A DNA stretch of 64,000 bases from contig NZ_KI912608.1 in assembly GCF_000519265.1 (NCBI RefSeq), forward strand, positions 447,665 to 511,664, written 5' to 3'. The first letter of the stretch is position 1. Every line of letters starts with the position of its first letter. Both the position numbers and the translations under genes were made by a program. This document shows, piece after piece, positions 16,089-24,285 of this stretch. The notes under the pieces were generated by a model, which saw only the letters and a program-made list of their open reading frames with translations, searched no databases and was not told the origin of the DNA. This DNA is from Desulfonatronum lacustre DSM 10312. GTDB taxonomy: Bacteria > Desulfobacterota > Desulfovibrionia > Desulfovibrionales > Desulfonatronaceae.

Positions 16089-16823
16089 CTAATCCCCGGC
16101 GAGTCGGGCCACGAAATCCAGGCTCTGCTTGCCCATGATCAGGGTCTGGCCGGGCTTCATGGCGTTGAGCCGCACTTTCGGGGCGTGGATGCCCAATTGT
16201 TCGGCGAAGTTGTCGCAGTTCTGCTCCAGAACCGGGAACGAACCCCAGTGCATGGGCACGACTTCCCCGCACTGGAGCAGGGCGCAGGCCATGGCCGCCT
16301 GCCTGGGGTCCATGGTGAACACTCCGCCGATGGGCAACAGGGCCAGGTCGATGTTGAACATTCGCCCGAAGAGTTCCATGGACGAGAAAATGCCCGTATC
16401 TCCTGCGTGATAGACGCAGGTCCCGTCTTCCAGGGTCAGGATGTAGCCCACGGCCAGACCGGTTTCCGAGGAGTGCTGGGCCTGAACCATGGTCGCCTGG
16501 AGAGTATGGAAGGACACCGTGCCGCCGATGTTCATGCCGATGCCGTTGACCACCTGATCCGCGGGCAGGCCGAGGTTTTTGAGCTTGGCCACGGTTTCCA
16601 CGATGCCCAGCAGGTGCGCTCCGGTTCGTTTGCAGATTTCAACGGCCTGACCGACATGGTCCCCGTGATCGTGGGTGATCAGCACCAAATCCACCTTGTC
16701 CAGGGCTTCGTGCGTGGTTCGCGAGGACGGGTTGCCGTCGAACCAGGGGTCGATCAGCACGCTCAGGCTGGGTGTGACAATCTGAAATGCGGCATGTCCA
16801 TGCCAGATCAATCGATGTTCCAT
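16089..16823 (-). CDS. UPF0173 metal-dependent hydrolase
   Basis: A 244-residue metallo-beta-lactamase-fold protein. It has the zinc motif [11 protein letters not shown] (H-x-H-x-D-H), the downstream ligand region YHAGDTGIF, and [10 protein letters not shown] near the C-terminus, an order characteristic of UPF0173. The substrate of this family is not established. The ATG at 16821-16823 is chosen because AGGAGG lies seven bases upstream; the frame opens 14 codons earlier without a ribosome site. It stands alone between repeats, with no operon partner. Confidence 0.9.
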   Translation of the reverse strand: MEHRLIWHGHAAFQIVTPSLSVLIDPWFDGNPSSRTTHEALDKVDLVLITHDHGDHVGQAVEICKRTGAHLLGIVETVAKLKNLGLPADQVVNGIGMNIGGTVSFHTLQATMVQAQHSSETGLAVGYILTLEDGTCVYHAGDTGIFSSMELFGRMFNIDLALLPIGGVFTMDPRQAAMACALLQCGEVVPMHWGSFPVLEQNCDNFAEQLGIHAPKVRLNAMKPGQTLIMGKQSLDFVARLAGD

Positions 16824-16924
16824 TACGAGCCTCCTGTTGACGTCGAGGTGAAGATCAGAGGGCACTGCGCGGTTTTACATATCCTAAGGAATATGGCTGT
16901 TACTGAAATACCGTTTTTGAATTT

Positions 16925-16974
16925 GGTAGTGCAGGCATCTTGCCTGCACGGACAGGCAGGATGCCTATCCTACC
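16925..16974. repeat. Palindromic repeat in the upstream region of the UPF0173 gene
   Basis: GGTAG and CTACC bracket an internal perfect hairpin TGCAGGCA TCT TGCCTGCA and a second partly matching block GGCAGGATGCC. Alternative pairings are possible. It is a typical small dispersed palindrome; a single copy is seen in this window. Confidence 0.65.
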
Positions 16975-17059
16975 ATTGAGACATGCCTCTTGCCCAGTCT
17001 TGCAGAGCAAAAAGCACGGGTGGGGCAAAAACGGTACATCAGCATCCGCCAACTCCCTA

Positions 17060-17152
17060 AGTCAGCAATTCGTTCAAAACCAGGTGCAGGAGCAAAAAGT
17101 TCAATCGCAGGATGCTATTTTTCATATGCGAGAATTGGAAATTTCTCAATGT
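17060..17152 (+). repeat. Degenerate family C copy C3
   Basis: GTTCAAAACCAGGTGCAGGAGCAAAAAGTTCAA aligns by eye, with gaps, to the left half of the family C element at 15965, and the following TTTTTCATATGCGAGA matches its centre loosely. The right end is decayed. It contains no gene. Confidence 0.5.
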
Positions 17153-17213
17153 ACCTGAGTGTGGAAACTTGAGAGGCGGGTTTGTACCCGAACCCCGATC
17201 CTCATCGCCGGTT

Positions 17214-17495
17214 TCAGTTTTCCCCGGCGATGGCACCTTCTCCTGTTTCATTCGCTTGCGCCCTTCCAGGTAATACCAGCGCAGCGCCTCTCGACGGACC
17301 GCGAACGATCAGGAGCCAGATACGATTGCTTCCACTCCAAATGTCGTTTAAAGGCTTCAGCATTTGGTACATTATCGGTTTTCCGAAGCCAGTACCGGGT
17401 TTGAGGATGGCTTCCCGATACGCGTGATAAGGTTCCGGTGGGACACTGGCCTTCATGACCTTCTCCCATTCGTCAACAGTAATCACGGTTTTCAT
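17214..17495 (-). CDS. Hypothetical protein, possibly truncated
   Basis: A 93-residue open frame starting with MKTVITVDEWEKVMKASVPP. I do not recognise the family. The start is supported by an excellent GGAGGAA ribosome site. The second half (from about residue 55) turns Gly/Ala/Arg-rich and unlike the start, which may mean the original gene was cut and the present stop is accidental. It lies in a repeat-rich, gene-poor stretch next to the integron-type cassette. Either a small real gene or the remnant of a longer one. Confidence 0.4.
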   Translation of the reverse strand: MKTVITVDEWEKVMKASVPPEPYHAYREAILKPGTGFGKPIMYQMLKPLNDIWSGSNRIWLLIVRGPSRGAALVLPGRAQANETGEGAIAGEN

Positions 17496-17509
17496 CCATC
17501 ATTTCCTCC

Positions 17510-17570
17510 GAAGTTGGCTTTATGCCCCGCTCTTGTGGTGATTATATGGCTGCCGCATAAAGCTAACTTC
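17510..17570. repeat. 16-base inverted repeat (stem-loop) upstream of the hypothetical gene
   Basis: GAAGTTGGCTTTATGC (17510-17525) and GCATAAAGCTAACTTC (17555-17570) are complementary at 15 of 16 positions. A further direct copy with three differences (GCATAAAGCTGACCTC) follows at 17579. The left arm adjoins the ribosome site of the minus-strand gene at 17495. It may be an operator or part of an old recombination site. Confidence 0.6.
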
Positions 17571-17746
17571 AGCACAAAGCATAAAGCTGACCTCGGATTT
17601 AGGAAGGATTTGGCAGGCGTTTCTCAATATGCTGAAATAGCATGTCAAATGCGGACAATTTTATCAAAAAGTGCTTGTCAAATCAGCTGGTGTTAAGGCC
17701 GGGAATTTGGAGGGGCGGATTTTTGTGAATTCCGCATAATAACACT

Positions 17747-17753
17747 GTTAGCA
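17747..17753 (+). other. Candidate upstream cassette junction
   Basis: GTTAGCA lies 19 bases before the ATPase start. Cassettes usually begin at GTT a short distance upstream of their gene, so the recombination junction may be between G and TT here. It does not fully match the GTTRRRY core, so this is tentative. Confidence 0.35.
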
Positions 17754-17765
17754 GAGGAAAAATGC

Positions 17766-19022
17766 ATGAGTAATACCCTAAAACCTGGAGATGTATTTGT
17801 CCCAGGCCAATTCCCCATCGAAGAGTCGAATGCCTACGCAGACCGAGGGACTCCCCAAAAAGATACTGCGACGGCTCTAAGGCGGGGTTACGTGCCCTTG
17901 GTATATGGCGGATATGGCGTCGGTAAGTCGAGTATGGTAGCTCGTGTCGCTAAGAGCTTTGAACATGAAAACAAATTGGTTTATGTGGAAACAGTCTACG
18001 CGAAATCGCTTGATGCCATTTTTAAACAGGTTCTTGAAGCGCTTGGCTATGAAGTTACCGTCCAGCGTACGACGCAAAACAACAATAAGACAACATCTAG
18101 TGTAGGAACAGAGGTCGAAGGAGGAGTCTTCCAAGTTCTGAAAGCCAAAGTCAAAGGTGGATTGTCAAAAAGCAGAGAAGACAATCAAACAATCGTTAAT
18201 GAATTAGTTGTCACATCACCTACGGAATCAAAAATAATAGATGTATGCGAAGAGAACGGTATTCTTCTGATTATAGATGAGTTGCATCGAGCTGATCAAT
18301 CACTTACAAATGATCTAAGTGCCTTTTTAAAAGCATATGCAAATAAAAATTGTAAAAAATTTAAAATTGCATTATTGGGTACTGAGAATGAGGCATCTCG
18401 GCTTGTTATTAGTGATCCTGGCACAGATAGGTTGCTGGAAGAAATATCCCTTCCGCCTTTGAGCGCATTGGAGGCGGAAGAAATAATCTCAACTGGCTTT
18501 CCAAGGCTTGAAATAGCAGTTTCACAAGAAGTCAAAGATGATCTTGTTAAGTATTCAGTGGGCTCGCCTTTTGTATTGCAGTTTCTTTGCCTAGAGGTTT
18601 CAGAAGCTAGTGAAGAAGAATCAAAGCGACCGATTCGATATGAAGATATTGAAGTTGCTTTAAAAAATTATGCACGTCGAAAGGCTCAAAGATTAATTCG
18701 AGAATACCGCGCGGCTATAGAAACTAGTGGCGACAAGCGTTATCGAAAGCAGATACTGCTAGCCATGGCAAATAGTGATGATGAATATGTCACTATGGAG
18801 TTTCTTGTCGAGGAGATATCGAAGTCACTTGGTGAGAGCGTTCCCGCCACTGCTCTCTCTGGACCGTTAAGAGCACTTAAAACGGAAAAATATGGCTCAA
18901 TCCTAAGAGATGTAGAGAATCCCGCTGGTGGTGGCAGGCTCTCTAACTATTCTGGATTTTCTGATCCAGCTATGAAGGCGATTATTAGGATGGTAGAAGC
19001 GTCACCTGTCGCAATTGGCTAA
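17766..19022 (+). CDS. AAA+ ATPase carried on an integron-type gene cassette
   Basis: A 418-residue P-loop ATPase of the ORC/AAA_16-like class. Walker A is GGYGVGKSS (residues 48-56), Walker B with a catalytic-type acid is LLIIDELHR (167-175), a sensor-1-like segment is KIALLGTENEASR, and a winged-helix-like C-terminal region follows. The gene is visibly richer in A and T than its neighbours, with codons such as AAA, ATT and TTA that surrounding genes avoid. AGAGGAA precedes the ATG. Its stop codon TAA is the AAC-proximal triplet of an attC site, the standard layout of a mobile gene cassette. Cellular role unknown; lone ATPases of this type are often defence or phage-related, which is inference. 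Confidence 0.85.
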   Translation: MSNTLKPGDVFVPGQFPIEESNAYADRGTPQKDTATALRRGYVPLVYGGYGVGKSSMVARVAKSFEHENKLVYVETVYAKSLDAIFKQVLEALGYEVTVQRTTQNNNKTTSSVGTEVEGGVFQVLKAKVKGGLSKSREDNQTIVNELVVTSPTESKIIDVCEENGILLIIDELHRADQSLTNDLSAFLKAYANKNCKKFKIALLGTENEASRLVISDPGTDRLLEEISLPPLSALEAEEIISTGFPRLEIAVSQEVKDDLVKYSVGSPFVLQFLCLEVSEASEEESKRPIRYEDIEVALKNYARRKAQRLIREYRAAIETSGDKRYRKQILLAMANSDDEYVTMEFLVEEISKSLGESVPATALSGPLRALKTEKYGSILRDVENPAGGGRLSNYSGFSDPAMKAIIRMVEASPVAIG

Positions 19023-19099
19023 CAATACGGTCAACGGGACCGCTTTTCCGCGCCGCCTTCGGCTCTACTCCAAAGCGGCCCGTTACCTCGGCGTTGGGC
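19017..19099 (+). other. Integron attC recombination site
   Basis: An 83-base imperfect inverted repeat starting GGCTAACAA and ending GCGTTGGGC. The right core GTTGGGC fits GTTRRRY exactly; the left core GGCTAAC differs from RYYYAAC at one place. The inner arms AACGGGACCGCTTT and AAAGCGGCCCGTT pair with a single bulged A on the left arm, the extrahelical base that orients strand exchange in attC sites. Spacer sequence and spacing resemble known attC sites (GTCAA on the left, CCTCGG on the right). No integrase gene or attI is seen in this window. Confidence 0.85.
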
Positions 19100-19282
19100 T
19101 TTCCCAAATCACTCCGAGAGGAACCGGAACTATCAACCGTTATACCCCCCCCAAAAAAAAATGGCGGCTATGTCGACTACAACCCCGTTTTCGTCAGCTT
19201 GCGAAGCCGAGCGGTCCAGGCGTTGCTGACCAAATTCCTTGGCGCATCACCTCATTCATCAAGTCAGCTTCAAACGCCTTCC

Positions 19283-19906
19283 TCATTCCCCTGCCAAGCC
19301 AACAGTTATCGCGCGGGAAGAGGGGGCGACGTTGTGCTGTTCACCCCATCTGGGAGTCAGGCTGTGATCGATCCGCAGGGCGTCCAGGATTCGGCCGGCC
19401 AGTTGGTCTACAAGTTCCTGCAAGGTGCGGGGGCGGTGGTAAAAGCCGGGACTGGCCGGCATGACCACGGCTCCGGCGCGGGTTGCGGCGAGCATGTTTT
19501 CCAGGTGTATGGCATTTAAAGGGGTTTCCCTGGCGACGAGAACCAGGGGGCGGCGTTCCTTCAAGGTGACGTCCGCGGCTCTATGGATCAGGTTGTTGCC
19601 CAATCCGTGCGCTATGGCGGCCAGGCTGGCCATGGAACAGGGACAGACCACCATGCCCTGGTGCTGCCAGGAGCCGCTGGCCGGAGGCGCGGCAAGGTCG
19701 TCCTGAGCGTAGCTGCAATGCGCTTTGCCCAGCAGACTCTCCTGGGGCAGGCCCAGTTCCTGGTTCCAGACCAGCCATCCGGCCTGGGATACGATCAGGT
19801 GCAGTTCGCAGAAATTTTGCAGATACCCGGCCAGGGTTTCGGCATAGGCCATGCCGCTGGCTCCGGTGACGGCCAGGACGATGCGGTTTCGCGCGGGTTG
19901 GGACAT
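19283..19906 (-). CDS. ubiX: Flavin prenyltransferase UbiX
   Basis: A 207-residue enzyme that attaches dimethylallyl to FMN, making the prenylated flavin cofactor of UbiD decarboxylases. Family motifs are the N-terminal VLAVTGASGMAYAETL, CPCSMASLAAIAHGLGNNLI with RAADVTLKERRPLVLVARET, and PASPGFYHRP near the end. The start at 19904-19906 gives the standard N-terminus; a longer frame reads back into ubiD. It follows ubiD with an 8-base gap, so the cofactor maker and user are co-expressed. Confidence 0.94.
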   Translation of the reverse strand: MSQPARNRIVLAVTGASGMAYAETLAGYLQNFCELHLIVSQAGWLVWNQELGLPQESLLGKAHCSYAQDDLAAPPASGSWQHQGMVVCPCSMASLAAIAHGLGNNLIHRAADVTLKERRPLVLVARETPLNAIHLENMLAATRAGAVVMPASPGFYHRPRTLQELVDQLAGRILDALRIDHSLTPRWGEQHNVAPSSRAITVGLAGE

Positions 19907-19914
19907 ATTGGAGG

Positions 19915-21324
19915 CTACCTTTGTTGGAGGGTTTGCCAGAGTCGTTGGATGGTCTCGGAGAAGCGCGGATCGGAATGGGTCGGCATGCGCCGGGCCGGAG
20001 GCTTGGCCCGGGCGTCCAGGAGCAGTTTTCCGCCTTGTCCCGGCGTTGTCGATGGATGCCATGGGGCCAGCGGACCCTGAATGCGGACCATGTCGCGGTC
20101 CGGGTCCAGGCAGTTGCCCAGGCGCCAGAGAACCTGGGAAACGTCCGCGCAGTCCACGAATTCATCCACGGCCACCAGAAAGCGAAACCGGCGCAGCTCG
20201 CGTTCCTCGCTCAAGCAACGCAGCAACTCCAACGCATTTGGTGCATCATGCTGGTCCGAGTCCAGGACGACGAACAGAAAGTTTTGGTAGATGCCCTCCA
20301 TGGGCAGGGCGATGTCCCGGATTTCGAGATATGCGGAGCACAGTCGGGCTCGGAGCATCGCTTCCTGGGCCTTGGCCATCCAGGTGCTTTCCGAAGGTGG
20401 TGGGCCGGCGACGATGCACGGCAGGATCGGGGCCGCTGCCTGGGAGATGGCACGTAACCGGAGGACCGGGCAGGGGCGTGGAGTGCTCAGCAGTCCGGTG
20501 TGGTTTCCGAAAGGGCCTTCCAAAGCCCGTTCTTCAGGTAGCGCGTACCCCTCCAGGACAAATTGGCTTGTGGCCGGGACCAGCAGGTCTACTGTGCGGC
20601 AACGGGCCAACGACAGCCGGGTGTTCGTCACGCGGGCCGCGAACTCCAACTCGTCCACCTCCCGCGGCAAGGACAGCCCGCTGGCCAGGAGCACGGACGG
20701 AGGCACGCCCAGGGCCACGGCGACTTCCAGTGGTCGCTTCATCGCTTTGGCCGCTTGAAAATGTTCCGCCGCGTCGCTGCCCGGATGCCAGCCCAAGGTC
20801 GCTCTGGTATTGTCCAGGATTTGGATTCGGTAGATTCCCGCGTTGCGCCGTCCGGTCCGGGGATGCCTGGTTACGACCACCCCGGCCGTCAGACAGGGCC
20901 CGACGTCGCCCGGCCAGAGCGTCATGCGCGGCAGGTGCTGAAAGGTGGCCTCAGGTCCGGTAAGGGAATGTTCCTGGCAGGGCGGTTCATCCACGATGTC
21001 AAAAAAATCATCGTGATGATCCGCATCGCCGGGTGTTTCCAGTGCAAGACTGGATTTGCCCAGAAGAAGGCGGTCAGCCTCGTTCCCGAAGTCTCGGAGC
21101 GAGGCATGGTTCAGGGCCAGGGCGATGCGTTCTTCCGAGGCCAAGGCGTTGGTCAGGATGGGATGCTTCGAGTCGCGGACGTTCCTGAAAAGCAGAGCCG
21201 GTCCTTGCTCGCGTACGGCCATGGCGCTCAGGGCGGCTATTTCCAAGTGGGGGACCACCGGCGCGTCGACGACCATCAGGGCATCGCGTCGGGCAAGTTC
21301 CTCCAGAAAACGCGGTAGGTCCAT
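19915..21324 (-). CDS. ubiD: UbiD-family decarboxylase
   Basis: 469 residues. UbiD enzymes use prenylated FMN to (de)carboxylate aromatic or unsaturated acids; here menaquinone synthesis is the likely pathway, though an aromatic-acid role is possible. Visible features are the NAGIYRIQILDNTRATLGWH block, the EGPFGNHTGLLS motif that carries the catalytic glutamate/arginine network, and a C-terminal LVAVDEFVDCADVSQVLWRL region. The ATG at 21322-21324 (MDLPRFLEELARRD) is preferred to an upstream in-frame start. Paired with ubiX. Confidence 0.92.
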   Translation of the reverse strand: MDLPRFLEELARRDALMVVDAPVVPHLEIAALSAMAVREQGPALLFRNVRDSKHPILTNALASEERIALALNHASLRDFGNEADRLLLGKSSLALETPGDADHHDDFFDIVDEPPCQEHSLTGPEATFQHLPRMTLWPGDVGPCLTAGVVVTRHPRTGRRNAGIYRIQILDNTRATLGWHPGSDAAEHFQAAKAMKRPLEVAVALGVPPSVLLASGLSLPREVDELEFAARVTNTRLSLARCRTVDLLVPATSQFVLEGYALPEERALEGPFGNHTGLLSTPRPCPVLRLRAISQAAAPILPCIVAGPPPSESTWMAKAQEAMLRARLCSAYLEIRDIALPMEGIYQNFLFVVLDSDQHDAPNALELLRCLSEERELRRFRFLVAVDEFVDCADVSQVLWRLGNCLDPDRDMVRIQGPLAPWHPSTTPGQGGKLLLDARAKPPARRMPTHSDPRFSETIQRLWQTLQQR

Positions 21325-21381
21325 GGGACGGAGTGTAGGCGATCCCCGGAAAAAAACCAATCACGGCCAAATTCGAATTCC

Positions 21382-21410
21382 TTGACAATCGTTCAGCCGT
21401 AGATGTAAAT
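21382..21410 (+). promoter_or_regulatory. Candidate tRNA-Arg promoter
   Basis: A perfect -35 TTGACA (21382-21387), 17 bases, then GTAAAT as a weak -10, placing transcription start a few bases before the tRNA at 21423. Confidence 0.5.
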
Positions 21411-21422
21411 GTACCCTCTTTC

Positions 21423-21499
<77 letters not shown>

Positions 21500-21506
21500 A
21501 AAAATC

Positions 21507-21545
21507 AAGGGTTTACGATGAAAAATCGTAAACCCTTTTTTGTTG
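21507..21545 (+). terminator. Rho-independent terminator of tRNA-Arg
   Basis: AAGGGTTTACGAT, a short A-rich loop, ATCGTAAACCCTT and a run of T residues, seven bases after the tRNA CCA end. Confidence 0.92.
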
Positions 21546-21614
21546 TCTTTTCATACCCACCTGCGCGTCAATTGCGGCGATTCAAGTGGAAGATGTTTTT
21601 GAATTTTGAAACGC

Positions 21615-21794
21615 TCAAATAACGCTGAGGTTTTTCAGAATTTTTATAGCCAGTGGTTCTTTGACTTCAGTATGTCTCGGGACAGCTTCCACAACGCCGG
21701 TGCGGGGGTTGATCCACAATGAGTGCGCACTGCCCTCCCTTTTCAGATAGCAACCAGCCATGCGCAGTCTTCGCTCTAAATCTCTTCGCTTCAT
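21615..21794 (-). CDS. hicA: HicA-family toxin, second pair
   Basis: A 59-residue protein that falls below common ORF length cut-offs. Translation begins MKRRDLERRLRMAGCYLKRE and contains the catalytic-histidine strand GSAHSLWINPRTG and then VEAVPRHTEVKEPLAIKIL, the HicA pattern. It starts inside the hicB stop codon (ATGA overlap). It differs clearly in sequence from the hicA at 5175, so this is a second, independent pair rather than a recent copy. Confidence 0.85.
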   Translation of the reverse strand: MKRRDLERRLRMAGCYLKREGSAHSLWINPRTGVVEAVPRHTEVKEPLAIKILKNLSVI

Positions 21795-22009
21795 CCGACC
21801 ATGACCTTTTCCTGGATAGCATCGGCAGGAAGGCCGCGAAGAATGTCCGCCATTCGATCCTCCAGAATCATTTCAATGGCCTGCCGCAAGCTCTCCTTTG
21901 TTTCCTCAATGGTTTCCCCTTGGCCGTTGGCTCCGGAAATCTCCGGGCAGACCGCCCAGTAGCCGCCTTCTGGGGCTTGCTCAATGATGGCTGTTAATTC
22001 AGCTTTCAT
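21791..22009 (-). CDS. hicB: HicB-family antitoxin, second pair
   Basis: 72 residues with the HicB core AIIEQAPEGGYWAVCPEISG, NGQGETIEETKESLRQAIEM. No DNA-binding tail. Located downstream of tRNA-Arg, followed by the overlapping hicA. The same order (antitoxin then toxin) as the first pair. Confidence 0.88.
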   Translation of the reverse strand: MKAELTAIIEQAPEGGYWAVCPEISGANGQGETIEETKESLRQAIEMILEDRMADILRGLPADAIQEKVMVG

Positions 22010-22052
22010 AATTTCCTCACGGTTCGCTGTTTGCAGTGCGCGATATAGGGCC

Positions 22053-22311
22053 CTAATTCAACTCACCCCGAAATTTCCTCGAAAGCCGGAACACAAACAC
22101 CTTGCGCGGCTTCAGGGTGATGACTTCGCTGGTCGCTGGTTGTTGGGTCGGGATGCCATGAAACTCTGTCCTCCCGGCCCAAACATCTGGACGCGGCCTT
22201 ACGAGAATCGGCTTCAGCTATGGTGAATTCATCCTCCAGGGCCGCTCGCTCTCGGATGAACTCGGGGTCATGAACAAAATTTTGGCGGGTCCGCTCATGG
22301 TCATGGTTCAA
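22053..22311 (-). pseudogene. Remnants of small regulatory genes
   Basis: An 82-codon frame starts MNHDHERTRQNFVHDPEFIR and continues ALEDEFTIAEAD, which resembles the N-terminus of XRE-type antitoxins, but then runs into unrelated sequence with no helix-turn-helix. A second frame of the same strand (stop at 22053-22055) encodes EVITLKPRKVFVFRLSRKF, resembling the end of an HU-like DNA-binding protein. Two different gene ends in different frames indicate decay. Confidence 0.5.
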
Positions 22312-22389
22312 GCTCCTTCAGTCCGGCCAGGGCAGGTAGGGTGCGCCGATCCGCACCAGTTGGCAAGTGCACGATGAAGGGAAAAGTGC

Positions 22390-22455
22390 TCACGCAGGCC
22401 TTGGAACGAGCTCCACTTTCAGCTTGGTGCCGGTGGTCTGGGCATATCTGATGTT
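22390..22455 (-). pseudogene. Fragment of an XRE-type antitoxin C-terminus
   Basis: NIRYAQTTGTKLKVELVPRP followed by a stop codon matches the usual end of HigA/XRE antitoxins (…YAQATGTxLKVELVP). An in-frame stop directly precedes it, so only the last 21 codons survive. Confidence 0.5.
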
Positions 22456-22468
22456 CTAGTCTGCACGA

Positions 22469-23185
22469 TCAACAGTCAGCAGCCAACCATTCCAGCAGTT
22501 CCATTGGGGTGCGCAGGACCACGCGTGCACCGGCGGCGCGGAGTTCTTCAGGGCCGCGGAAGCCCCAGGCCGCGCCGAGCGGGGTCATGCCGGCGGCCTG
22601 GGCGGTGCGCATGTCCACATCGGAGTCGCCGAGAAAAAGAATGGCGCCGGGGTGCAGCCCCAGGTGCTCGGCCGTCTCCAGGGCCGTGGTCGGGTCGGGT
22701 TTGCGGGGTTTGTCCGGATGCGCGCCCATGACCACTCGAAAAAGGTTTGCCGAGAAAAAGTGGTCGACCATGGCCAAGGTGGCGTCGTGGGGTTTGTTGG
22801 ACAGTACGGTCATCGGAACGCTCTTGTCCCGCAAGGCGTTCAGGAGGTGGTCGATCCCGTGGTACGGCTTGGTCTTGTTGGCCCATCCGCGGGCGTAGAC
22901 CTCTCGCATTTCCGAAACGATCTCGGCGACCCGCCGATCTTCGCGGCGTTCTTCCTCCGGCATGGCCCGGCGGACCAGCATGGTCACTCCGTTGCCGACG
23001 AATCGCCGGTAGGCGTCCAAGGGGTGCGTGGGCCAGTGGTGCTCGGCCAAAACCGTGTTCATGGCGTCGGCCAGGTCTTCCAGCGTGTCGAGCAGGGTTC
23101 CGTCAAGGTCGAAGATGACGCCTTGGAATGGAGCGGTGGACATCAATGCATCTCCGGTGGAGCGTTGAGGTGTGTCATGGCTCAT
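22469..23185 (-). CDS. gph: HAD-family phosphatase, phosphoglycolate phosphatase-like
   Basis: A 238-residue HAD subfamily IA hydrolase. The nucleophile motif is GVIFDLDGTLLDT (about residues 23-35), motif II is TVLSNKP, motif III lysine lies in HPDKPRKPDPT, and motif IV is ILFLGDSDVDM. The cap domain is the four-helix type of Gph/PGPase. The ATG at 23183-23185 overlaps the stop of the preceding gene (ATGA), suggesting coupling; a second ATG 14 codons later also has a ribosome site. Being last in the wecB-nfr operon, it may act on a sugar phosphate, but Gph-like housekeeping function is equally possible. Confidence 0.85.
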   Translation of the reverse strand: MSHDTPQRSTGDALMSTAPFQGVIFDLDGTLLDTLEDLADAMNTVLAEHHWPTHPLDAYRRFVGNGVTMLVRRAMPEEERREDRRVAEIVSEMREVYARGWANKTKPYHGIDHLLNALRDKSVPMTVLSNKPHDATLAMVDHFFSANLFRVVMGAHPDKPRKPDPTTALETAEHLGLHPGAILFLGDSDVDMRTAQAAGMTPLGAAWGFRGPEELRAAGARVVLRTPMELLEWLAADC

Positions 23186-24285
23186 TCCTGTTTCAGTCCA
23201 GAAATGCCCAGATATGTTACATAGTCGGTATACAAAACCTCGGCGAGGGTGTTGCCAGCCAAGGGGTGGAGGTAATCCGGGATGCTGAAGGCCACGATGT
23301 CGTTGCCCGCGAGGGTTTGGGCCTGGAGCAGTTGTTGTTCGATTCGTTCCATGGGCGCTGGAATAAAGCCGAGGCCGTCTTCCGTCGGGGCGAAGGTTTC
23401 CACGATGACGCGAAGACGCGCGCCGGTCCGTGGGATGGATGCCGCCAAAGCCTCAAGGTATGCCGCTGACTCGGCGTGCAGAAGACGTTCGGTACCCAGG
23501 CCGTCCTGGTACAGCACTTCCGTGATGTTTCCGGACTGAGCCAGGTCGGCCATGAGCGCGGCAAATCCGGCTGGATCGTTGTGTCCGGTGGCGAAGCACG
23601 AGACGGTCACTTCCACTTCCGGGGAGAGTTCGCGCAATCCGTCGGTGAGCCGGGCCAAATGCTTAGTGAGCCGGTTCAGGCGTTCCGGGTCGATCCAGGT
23701 GGCGTCGTCGATTTCCTGTGGAATATAAAAACCCGCGAAAACCGGATCCTTGCCGTATCGCTCGACCAAGGTCCGGGCCAGGGAAAGCTGGTCCTGGAGC
23801 AGGCGGTTCAGGAAGACCTCCACAAGTCCGGCTTCATTCTTGATTTTTTCCCACCAAGCGCGGTCTTCAGTCAGGCCGAAACGGACCGACAGGCCATGCC
23901 GCCTCGCCGCATCGACGAGCAGGTCCACGGCGGGAGCGGGATCGACGCGGTCGTGGGGAACGTCCATGCGCTGGTCAGGGGTCAGTCGCCAGAAAAACGC
24001 CGGTTCGGTGATCAGCGACCACTGGAGGATGATTTCCCGGACTCCCATGGCCTTCAGGTCCGCGCAAAGCGTGTCCCAGGTCTGCTCGGACCATTCGGCG
24101 TGACGGTCCCAGATCTGGATGAAGGTGGCGGAGAAAGCCGGGGGAGAATCGGCCCGGACTGGAAGCGCGCCCCAGGTCAGGGCCAAGCTCGTCAGCAGCG
24201 CCCACCAGGTAACCCGGAGTCTAGAACCGGAACAAAAGTGTCGCGAAAAGGGCGTCGATTTGATCGTCCTGGATGTTGTCCACAT
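23182..24285 (-). CDS. DUF4434 periplasmic TIM-barrel protein of the nfr operon
   Basis: 367 residues from a GTG start, with a hydrophobic export signal (VTWWALLTSLALTWGALPVR) and a likely cleavage after VRADS. The mature part is a glycoside-hydrolase-like barrel: SATFIQIWDRHAEWSEQTWD, then VREIILQWSL and FAGFYIPQEIDDATW, with two adjacent acidic residues in the last motif as possible catalytic groups. This is the DUF4434 pattern. The start codon overlaps nfrA by 65 bases, and a later start cannot be excluded. Its place in the operon suggests trimming or release of the exported polysaccharide, analogous to PgaB or PslG; this is inference. As I recall, the E. coli nfr locus also has a DUF4434-type neighbour (YbcH). 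Confidence 0.8.
   Translation of the reverse strand: MWTTSRTIKSTPFSRHFCSGSRLRVTWWALLTSLALTWGALPVRADSPPAFSATFIQIWDRHAEWSEQTWDTLCADLKAMGVREIILQWSLITEPAFFWRLTPDQRMDVPHDRVDPAPAVDLLVDAARRHGLSVRFGLTEDRAWWEKIKNEAGLVEVFLNRLLQDQLSLARTLVERYGKDPVFAGFYIPQEIDDATWIDPERLNRLTKHLARLTDGLRELSPEVEVTVSCFATGHNDPAGFAALMADLAQSGNITEVLYQDGLGTERLLHAESAAYLEALAASIPRTGARLRVIVETFAPTEDGLGFIPAPMERIEQQLLQAQTLAGNDIVAFSIPDYLHPLAGNTLAEVLYTDYVTYLGISGLKQE

Noticed and set aside
17510-17594. The inverted repeat upstream of the cassette considered as a second attC site.
   Set aside because: The GTT and AAC cores face inward rather than outward, and the arms lack the spacer and extrahelical base of attC.
17364-17696. A 110-codon plus-strand frame before the cassette.
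   Set aside because: It is antisense to the better supported minus-strand frame at 17214-17495 and spans the stem-loop and AT-rich spacer.
19100-19282. A further cassette or gene after the attC site.
   Set aside because: 183 bases with no ribosome site, no second core site and only chance open frames.
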